From: Chloroflexota bacterium
Lineage (GTDB): Bacteria > Chloroflexota > Limnocylindria > Limnocylindrales > CSP1-4
Assembly: GCA_013695505.1 (NCBI GenBank)
Contig: JACDAH010000140.1
Span: 1-5,035, forward strand
Direction of reading: 5' to 3'
Length of the DNA stretch: 5,035 bases
Shown here: positions 1 to 5,035 of the stretch, one piece after another
How positions within the stretch are numbered: the stretch's first letter is position 1
Layout: each line of letters begins with the position of its first letter
The notes under the pieces: generated by a model
Seen by the model: only the letters and a program-made list of their open reading frames with translations
Databases searched by the model: none
What the model was told of the DNA's origin: nothing
Position numbers and translations under genes: made by a program

Positions 1-1188
1 GACTGGACGGCCTTCGGGACGGTCGGCAGCGCCCCCAACGTGGCCGATCTCGACCGCGGCCGGCGAGTCGGCAATCGGGAGGACTACCAGAACCTCGTCC
101 GGCTCGGCCAGATGCTCAACGCCGTCCACTTCTTCGCCGGCTACCCGGTCGAGCCGATCGACATCCACGCCGGCGTTCGCCACCTCCACGCCATCCACGA
201 CATGCTGACCCTCGCGGACAAGCCGATCCACGCGTACTCGCTGGGTCGCCAGCGGATCCTCGACGCGATCGAGATGGCGCGGATCGCGCGCGGCCTCGAT
301 GACGCGACCCTGGACGCCGAGCCGTCGCTGTTCACGGTCATCAACTCGTCCTCGCCGCTTCGTCTCGACACCCCGATGCTTCACGGCATCCTCGAGATGT
401 CGGCGCGCAACCAGGCCATCTGCATGACGCCGTTCACGCTCGCGGGCGCGATGGCGCCGGTCACGCTGGCCGGTGCGCTCGCCGAGCAGAACGCCGAGGC
501 CCTGGCGGGGATCGTCCTGACCCAGGTCGTTCGACCCGGCGCGCCGGTGGTCTACGGCGGGTTCACCTCGAACGTCGACATGCAGTCCGGCGCACCCGCG
601 TTCGGCACGCCGGAGTACATGCGAACGGCGATGATCGGCGGCCAGCTCGCCCGCCGCTACCACGTGCCCTATCGGTCTTCGAACGTGTCGGCCGCCAACT
701 CGGTCGACGCCCAGGCGGCCTACGAGTCGGTGTTCTCGCTGTGGGGCGCGATCATGGGCGGCGTGAATCTGCTCATGCACGGCGCTGGCTGGATGGAGGG
801 CGGGCTCCACGCGGGCTACGAGAAGATGATCCTCGACGCCGAGCTGCTCGGGATGGTCGAGGCGTTCCTCGAGCCGGTCGTGGTGGACGACGACACCCTC
901 GCGTTCGAGGCGATCGAGGATGTCGGGCCAGGCGGGCATTTCTTCGGCACCGCCCACACCCAGGCCCGGTTCAGGACGGCGTTCCACAAGCCGCTCCTGT
1001 CGGACTGGCGGAACTACGAGAGCTGGGAGGAAGCGGGCTCGCCCCAGGCGCCGGAGAAGGCAAACAGGATCTGGAAGCAGCTCCTCGCCGCCTACGAACC
1101 GCCGCCGATGGATCCGGCCGTCCGCGAGGAGCTCGATGCGTTCGTCGCCCGGCGCGTCGCAGAGGGCGGCGTTGCCACGGACTTCTAG
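1..1188 (+). CDS. Trimethylamine methyltransferase (MttB/COG5598) family protein, non-pyrrolysine type, 5'-truncated
   Basis: The reading frame is open from the first base and ends at TAG 1186-1188, giving 395 residues. The family is usually about 480-510 residues, so roughly the first 100 lie upstream; the GTG at base 40 is internal and not the start. Family marks by window residue are a DAQAAYES stretch near 236-243, an LMHGAGWMEGG turn after it, VGPGGHFFGTAHT at about 308-320, and the C-terminal segment with NYESWEE, a W near the KQLLAAYEPPP motif and a DPAVREEL tail. Known members transfer a methyl group from a quaternary or tertiary amine to a corrinoid protein: MttB (trimethylamine, with pyrrolysine), and MtgB, MtpB and MtcB (glycine betaine, proline betaine, carnitine, without it). 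No in-frame amber codon occurs before the terminal one, so no pyrrolysine is encoded in the visible part. The wording of the middle region resembles the homologues I remember from aerobic Rhodobacterales, whose substrates are mostly unknown. The protein should be cytoplasmic. Family assignment is firm; the substrate is not known. Confidence 0.93.
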   Translation, partial: DWTAFGTVGSAPNVADLDRGRRVGNREDYQNLVRLGQMLNAVHFFAGYPVEPIDIHAGVRHLHAIHDMLTLADKPIHAYSLGRQRILDAIEMARIARGLDDATLDAEPSLFTVINSSSPLRLDTPMLHGILEMSARNQAICMTPFTLAGAMAPVTLAGALAEQNAEALAGIVLTQVVRPGAPVVYGGFTSNVDMQSGAPAFGTPEYMRTAMIGGQLARRYHVPYRSSNVSAANSVDAQAAYESVFSLWGAIMGGVNLLMHGAGWMEGGLHAGYEKMILDAELLGMVEAFLEPVVVDDDTLAFEAIEDVGPGGHFFGTAHTQARFRTAFHKPLLSDWRNYESWEEAGSPQAPEKANRIWKQLLAAYEPPPMDPAVREELDAFVARRVAEGGVATDF

Positions 1189-1215
1189 GCGCCGACGCAT
1201 GGCCAGCATGGATTC

Positions 1216-1223
1216 GAGGAGGG
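1216..1223 (+). promoter_or_regulatory. Shine-Dalgarno sequence for the dehydrogenase gene
   Basis: GAGGAGGG lies five bases before the GTG start at 1228, a near-perfect anti-16S match at good spacing. It decides the start. The in-frame stop of the preceding gene (1186-1188) limits upstream extension, and no other ATG, GTG or TTG lies in this frame between that stop and 1228. The two ATGs at 1199 and 1208 are in another frame. The 39-base gap shows no hairpin terminator or separate promoter, so co-transcription with the upstream gene is likely. Confidence 0.85.
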
Positions 1224-1227
1224 TCGT

Positions 1228-3696
1228 GTGAAGGCAGCCACCCAGGTCGTCGTCATCGGTGGCGGCGTCGTCGGCGCCAGCGTCCTGTACCACCTGACGA
1301 AAGCCGGCTGGACGGACGTGATGCTCCTCGAGCGGCGCGAGCTGACGGCTGGCTCGACGTGGCATGCGGCCGGCGGGATGCACACCCTCAACGGCGACCC
1401 GAACGTCGCCCGCCTCCAGCAGTACACGATCCAGCTGTACGAGGAGATCGAGCGGGTCAGCGGCCAGAACTGCTCGATCCACCTCAATGGCGGGATCATG
1501 CTGGCCGACACCGAGGTCCGGATGGACTTCCTGCGGATGGCCCAGGCCCGTGGCCGCTATCTCGGGATGGACCTCGACCTGATCACGCCCAACGAGGCGC
1601 GCGACCTCTTCCCGTTGCTCGATCCCCAGTACTTCGTCGGCGCGATGTACGACCCGGTCGAGGGCCACGTCGACCCGAGCGGCGTCACCCGGGCCTACGT
1701 GAAATGCGCCCAGCTCCTCGGCGCCGAGGTCCACCAGCACACGCCGGTGGTCGGCCTGGAGCACCGCGCCGACGGCACCTGGGACGTGCGGCTCGAGAGC
1801 GGCGAATCGATCCACACCGAGCACGTCGTCAATGCCGGCGGACTCTGGGCGCGCGAGGTTGGCCGGATGGTCGGGATCGAGCTGCCCGTCCTCGCGATGG
1901 AGCACATGTACCTGCTCACGGTCGACATGCCCGAGGTCATCGACAACGTCGCGAAGACGGGCAAGGAGATGCCGATGGCCATGGACTTCGCGGGCGAGAT
2001 CTACATCCGCCAGGAAGGGCGGGGGATGCTCCTCGGGACGTATGAGCAGGCGGCCGTGCCGTGGTCCCCGAGGGTGACGCCGTGGGACTTCGGGTCGCAG
2101 CTGCTGAAGCCGGATCTCGATCGGCTGACCCCCGAGCTGTCGGTCGCCTTCAAGCACTATCCGGCGATGGAGGGAACCGGGCTCCGGAAGGTCGTCAACG
2201 GGCCGTTCACGTTCGCGCCCGACGGCAACCCGCTCGTGGGGCCGATCCGCGGGCTGCGCGGCTATTGGGTCGCGTGCGGCGTCATGGCGGGCCTGTCACA
2301 GGGCGGCGGCGTGGGCCTCGCGCTCTCGGCCTGGATGACCGCGGGCGATGCTGGCGACTCCGGGATGGATATCTGGGCGATGGACGTGGCCCGATACGGC
2401 GACTACGCCAACCTCGCGTACACGAACGCGAAGGTCCAGGAGAACTACCGGCGCCGCTTTCGGATCACGTTCCCGAACGAGGAGCTGCCGGCCGCCCGTC
2501 CCCTGCTGACGACCCCGATCCATGATCGGCTGACCGCGGCCAACGCCGTCTGGGGCGCGACGGCCGGTCTGGAGCACGCGCTGTGGTTCCAGAAGAAGGG
2601 CCTCGAGCCCAAGGAGGACGTGACCTTCCGGCGATCGAACGCCTGGGCGTGCGTAGCCGAGGAGGTCGCCGCCGTCCGCGAGCGGGTCGGCATGACCGAG
2701 ATCTCGAACTACGCGAAGTACCGGGTCACAGGGCCCGGCGCCGAGGCGTGGCTGTCGTCGCTGCTCACCGCTCGGATGCCGGCTCCGGGCCGGATCACCC
2801 TCGCGGCGATGCTCAACGACGCCGGGCGAATCGTTGGCGAGTTCACGGTCGCCCGCGCGTCCGAGGCCGACGAGTTCTTCGTGTTCGGCTCGCTGCCGGC
2901 CGAGACGCACCACTCGCGTTGGTTCCGCCACCATCTCCCGGCCGACGGCTCCGTCACCTTCGAGGTGCTCGGGCTGGGCCTCGTCGGTCTGTCGCTCGCC
3001 GGTCCGCGCGCGCGCGACATCCTGGCCGCCGTCGCGCCGGATCTCGACCTCTCGACCGCGGTGTTCCCGTTCATGACGTTCCGGCGCGTCGACCTCGGGA
3101 TGCAGCCGGCCCTCGTCGCCCGGATCAACTACTCGGGCGACCTCGGGTACGAGCTGTGGGTGGCGCCGGAGCATCAGCGGGCGCTGTTCGACCGCATCGT
3201 CGCGGCCGGCGCGCCACACGGCCTGCGGCTGTTCGGGATGCGGGCGCTCATGTCGCTCCGGCTCGAGAAGGGCTACGGGACGTGGTTCCGCGAGTACCGC
3301 CCGATCTACACCCCGGCCGAGGGCGGCATCACTCGCTACATCCGGCTCGACCACGAGTTCATCGGGCGGGCGGCCCACGAGAAGGAGCTGGCGGACGGCG
3401 GGCCGAAGCGGCGCCTCGTGACGTTCGTCGTCGACCCGGAACCGGACGATCCCGCCGATGTCATCGGCGACGAGCCCGTCTGGCACGACGACGCGGTCGT
3501 CGGCTGGATCACGTCGGGCGGCTACGGACATCACGTGAAGCAGTCGATCGCCCTGGGCTATGTCCCCACCGAGCTTTCCACCCCGGACGGCCCCGGCGGC
3601 CGGGGCTTCGAGATCGAGATCATCGGCCGGCGGCGCCCCGCCCGGCTCCAGCCCGAGCCGCTCTTCGACCCGCAAGGGCTCCGGATGCGCCAGTGA
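1228..3696 (+). CDS. Dimethylglycine/sarcosine dehydrogenase-like FAD-dependent oxidoreductase with GcvT (aminomethyltransferase) domain
   Basis: This complete 822-residue protein has the usual length of the DMGDH family (about 815-830). The enzymes oxidise an N-methyl group with FAD and transfer the resulting one-carbon unit to tetrahydrofolate, making 5,10-methylene-THF. The N-terminal DAO-type domain (about 5-370) opens with the dinucleotide-binding motif VVVIGGGVVGAS (7-18), with an acidic residue after strand two (E35). GSTWHAAGG (42-50) matches the flavin-linking motif of DMGDH, so His46 is the likely covalent FAD attachment site. A glycine-rich segment at 351-363 (GVMAGLSQGGGVG) closes the FAD fold. 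An FAO_M-like linker spans about 373-430. The GcvT domain spans about 432-715, with MLNDAGRIVGEFTV (528-541), where E538 occupies the position of the folate-binding acidic residue, then NYSGDLGYEL (634-643) and GMRALMSLRLEKGY (670-683). A GCV_T_C barrel follows (about 725-810). No signal peptide is seen, so it is probably cytoplasmic. Its downstream neighbour overlaps it. Family is sure; the choice between dimethylglycine, sarcosine or another N-methyl amine is open. Confidence 0.93.
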   Translation: MKAATQVVVIGGGVVGASVLYHLTKAGWTDVMLLERRELTAGSTWHAAGGMHTLNGDPNVARLQQYTIQLYEEIERVSGQNCSIHLNGGIMLADTEVRMDFLRMAQARGRYLGMDLDLITPNEARDLFPLLDPQYFVGAMYDPVEGHVDPSGVTRAYVKCAQLLGAEVHQHTPVVGLEHRADGTWDVRLESGESIHTEHVVNAGGLWAREVGRMVGIELPVLAMEHMYLLTVDMPEVIDNVAKTGKEMPMAMDFAGEIYIRQEGRGMLLGTYEQAAVPWSPRVTPWDFGSQLLKPDLDRLTPELSVAFKHYPAMEGTGLRKVVNGPFTFAPDGNPLVGPIRGLRGYWVACGVMAGLSQGGGVGLALSAWMTAGDAGDSGMDIWAMDVARYGDYANLAYTNAKVQENYRRRFRITFPNEELPAARPLLTTPIHDRLTAANAVWGATAGLEHALWFQKKGLEPKEDVTFRRSNAWACVAEEVAAVRERVGMTEISNYAKYRVTGPGAEAWLSSLLTARMPAPGRITLAAMLNDAGRIVGEFTVARASEADEFFVFGSLPAETHHSRWFRHHLPADGSVTFEVLGLGLVGLSLAGPRARDILAAVAPDLDLSTAVFPFMTFRRVDLGMQPALVARINYSGDLGYELWVAPEHQRALFDRIVAAGAPHGLRLFGMRALMSLRLEKGYGTWFREYRPIYTPAEGGITRYIRLDHEFIGRAAHEKELADGGPKRRLVTFVVDPEPDDPADVIGDEPVWHDDAVVGWITSGGYGHHVKQSIALGYVPTELSTPDGPGGRGFEIEIIGRRRPARLQPEPLFDPQGLRMRQ
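3693..3696 (+). other. GTGA start/stop overlap coupling the second and third genes
   Basis: The TGA stop of the dehydrogenase (3694-3696) shares bases with the GTG start of the next gene (3693-3695). Such four-base overlaps usually mean translational coupling and a matched supply of two partner proteins. Only a weak purine run (AAGGG, 3674-3678) precedes the start, and it is too far away to be a strong ribosome site. This fits reinitiation by the ribosome that has just finished the upstream gene. Confidence 0.75.
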
Positions 3697-5035
3697 CCGA
3701 TCGGGGAGCCGAGCCCGACGCGCCGGTTGGCGGGCGCATCGTCGTCGATGGGCGGCCGGTGCCCTTTGAACCCGACGACTCAGTCGCGATCGCGATCGTC
3801 CGCGCGGGCGATGTTCCCGGCAGGGGCGGGACGTTGTGCCTGGCCGGGGACTGCGGCAATTGCCTCGCGACGGTCAATGGCGTTGCCTACGTCCGGACCT
3901 GCCAGGTCGCCGCGCTGCCCGGGACCGTGGTCGGGCGCCACCCGGCCGAGGGCAAGCCGGCCCTGCCCTCCGTCGACCTGCGCGACCTTGCTCGGGTGCC
4001 GCTGGGGCCGGACATCCCGGTCCGCCGCGCCCATGCCGGGCTGGCGATCGTCGGCGGTGGCTCGAGCGAACGGGCCGCTGCCGAAGGTCGGGATGGCGCG
4101 CTCGTCCTTGACGCAGCCGACGGCATCGAGGTGGTCGGCATCTACCCGGGTCCTGCGGCCGTCGCCCGCGAGCCCGGTGGCATGCTCCACCTCGAGGCCG
4201 ACGAGATCGTCGTCGCGACCGGCTCGGCCGAGATCCATCCGGTCTGCCCCGGCAGCCGGCTCGCCGGGATCGTCACGGCCCGCGCCGCCGAGCGGCTGGC
4301 GGCGGCAGATATCGACCTCGGTCGGGCGGTGACGATCACGACCCACCCGATCCGATTCGAGGACGACGGGTCCGGCCGCGTCGGCGCCGTGGTCGTCGCC
4401 GGCGAGGACGGCTCCGAGGTGACGCTGCCATGCGAGACGGCCATCGTCGACCTCGGCCGGGCGCCACGTGACGTGCTCGCCCGGATGACCCGCGACCCGG
4501 GCGTCCGCGCCGTCGGGTCGGCCGCGCTCGACCACCCGCTCCCGCCGTCCCCGATCGAGGGCGTCGTGTGCCCGTGCATGGGCACGACCGTGGCCGACCT
4601 CGAGACTGCGTTCGACAAGGGCTACAACGAGCTCGAACTCCTGAAGCGCGCATCGTGGGCCGGGCTGGGCCCGTGCCAGGGCGGCGCCTGCCTGCCGCAC
4701 GTTCGAGCGTTCATCGCCGCCCGCACCGGCGGTCCGCCGCCTGACCCATTCACCGCTCGCCCGGCCGCCCGCCAGATCACCCTCGCCGAGGCTGCGGCCG
4801 ACACCACGATCGACGCCTTCCGGCGGACGCCGCTCCACGCCGAGCACCTCGCGTTCGGCGCCCGGATGGACCGCTTTGGCGGCTGGTTCCGGCCGTGGCA
4901 CTACGGCGACGTCGTCGGCGAGTACTGGGCGGTCCGCGAGGGCGTCTCGATCGGGGACGTGTCGACGCTCGGCAAGCTGATCGTGTCGGGGCCGGACGTC
5001 GTCGAGGCGCTCGAGCGGATCTACCCGTGCCACGT
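3693..5035 (+). CDS. Sarcosine oxidase alpha subunit-like iron-sulfur protein: Fer2_4, reduced flavin domain, BFD-like [2Fe-2S], GcvT domain; 3'-truncated
   Basis: The frame is open from GTG 3693 to the right edge, giving 447 residues without a stop. Residues about 14-90 form a plant-type ferredoxin domain (Fer2_4) with the complete [2Fe-2S] ligand set C49-x4-C54-x2-C57-x12-C70. Residues about 115-285 resemble remains of a pyridine-nucleotide-disulfide oxidoreductase domain: LAIVGGGSSE (117-126), where the third motif glycine is E126, and an ATG-type strand EIVVATGSAEIHP (171-183). This part is only about 170-180 residues, against some 350-400 in canonical SoxA, and no second GxGxxG is seen. 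A BFD-like [2Fe-2S] domain follows with C293-x-C295-x32-C328-x4-C333. From about 379 a GcvT domain begins: TPLHAEHLAFGARM (379-392), FGGWFRPWHY (395-404), and DVSTLGKLIVSGPD (422-435). It is cut at about its 70th residue. The order Fer2, flavin, BFD, GcvT is that of the SoxA/HcnA-OoxA group, whose complete members run to about 950-1000 residues. The start is supported because the ferredoxin fold begins by residue 15. A role as electron acceptor or partner of the adjacent flavoprotein is inferred. SoxA-like architecture is clear; FAD binding is doubtful. Confidence 0.87.
   Translation, partial: MTDRGAEPDAPVGGRIVVDGRPVPFEPDDSVAIAIVRAGDVPGRGGTLCLAGDCGNCLATVNGVAYVRTCQVAALPGTVVGRHPAEGKPALPSVDLRDLARVPLGPDIPVRRAHAGLAIVGGGSSERAAAEGRDGALVLDAADGIEVVGIYPGPAAVAREPGGMLHLEADEIVVATGSAEIHPVCPGSRLAGIVTARAAERLAAADIDLGRAVTITTHPIRFEDDGSGRVGAVVVAGEDGSEVTLPCETAIVDLGRAPRDVLARMTRDPGVRAVGSAALDHPLPPSPIEGVVCPCMGTTVADLETAFDKGYNELELLKRASWAGLGPCQGGACLPHVRAFIAARTGGPPPDPFTARPAARQITLAEAAADTTIDAFRRTPLHAEHLAFGARMDRFGGWFRPWHYGDVVGEYWAVREGVSIGDVSTLGKLIVSGPDVVEALERIYPCH

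Noticed and set aside
1186..1188. The TAG stop of the MttB-like gene as a possible pyrrolysine codon
   Set aside because: It lies after the conserved C-terminal tail. The frame beyond it runs through the ribosome-binding site into the next gene, and family pyrrolysine codons are internal to the barrel.
1189..1227. Possible terminator or promoter between the first two genes
   Set aside because: The 39 bases contain a strong ribosome-binding site but no stable inverted repeat with a T run and no convincing -35/-10 pair.
741..2045. A 434-residue + strand open frame spanning the end of the MttB-like gene and half of the dehydrogenase
   Set aside because: It crosses a real gene boundary in the wrong frame and gives an Arg/Gly/Pro-rich product without motifs, so it is a GC shadow.
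2296..3675. A 459-residue open frame on the - strand, antisense to the dehydrogenase gene
   Set aside because: It is a by-product of strong G/C third-position bias in the sense gene. Its translation is rich in Arg, Pro, Gly and Asp, has no recognisable domain, and lies opposite well-conserved DMGDH motifs.
3786..3798. GCGATCGCGATCG tandem palindrome, similar to HIP1 sites
   Set aside because: It is a single occurrence explained by the codons for Val-Ala-Ile-Ala-Ile in the ferredoxin domain. No excess of this octamer is seen elsewhere in the window.
3727..4332. A 201-residue + strand open frame over the start of the SoxA-like gene
   Set aside because: It is in a different frame from the ferredoxin and BFD motifs, and its Ser/Arg/Pro-rich translation has no domain. 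It also offers no lost flavin-domain sequence that would point to a frameshift.
3780..5033. A 417-residue open frame on the - strand, antisense to the SoxA-like gene
   Set aside because: The sense frame carries two complete cysteine cluster motifs and GcvT motifs. The antisense product is a low-complexity Arg/Ala/Gly/Asp sequence with no domain.

Overview
The window is a compact, single-strand stretch of a very GC-rich bacterial genome (about two-thirds G+C or more by eye, with G or C at most third codon positions and two GTG starts). It carries three genes in a row on the + strand. The first is cut by the left edge and the third by the right edge. The composition and gene style fit Chloroflexota or Actinomycetota, perhaps a soil or aquatic lineage known mostly from metagenomes, but nothing here fixes the phylum. 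No mobile element, CRISPR array, RNA gene, terminator or long intergenic gap is visible.

Layout. Bases 1-1188 encode the C-terminal ~395 residues of a trimethylamine methyltransferase (MttB/COG5598) family protein of the non-pyrrolysine type. After a 39-base gap with a strong Shine-Dalgarno sequence, bases 1228-3696 encode a complete 822-residue flavoprotein of the dimethylglycine/sarcosine dehydrogenase type: an FAD-binding oxidoreductase half fused to a folate-binding, GcvT-like aminomethyltransferase half. Its stop overlaps the GTG start of the third gene (3693 to beyond 5035). The visible 447 residues of that gene resemble the sarcosine oxidase alpha subunit / HcnA-OoxA group: an N-terminal ferredoxin domain, a strongly shortened flavin-domain remnant, a BFD-like [2Fe-2S] domain, and the beginning of a second GcvT-like domain.

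How the genes may work together (inference). All three families handle N-methyl groups. A plausible unit is a catabolic module for a methylated amine such as a betaine-like compound. The MttB-like protein would remove a methyl group from a quaternary amine. The dehydrogenase would oxidise an N-methyl group of the resulting tertiary or secondary amine and pass the one-carbon unit to tetrahydrofolate. The iron-sulfur protein would either accept its electrons or form a complex with it. The real substrate cannot be read from the sequence. No corrinoid protein, corrinoid reactivase, transporter or SoxB/SoxD/SoxG subunit lies in the window.

The most unusual element is the third gene. Both [2Fe-2S] cysteine sets are complete, but the FAD/NAD module that normally sits between them is reduced to roughly 180 residues and its glycine motifs are lost.
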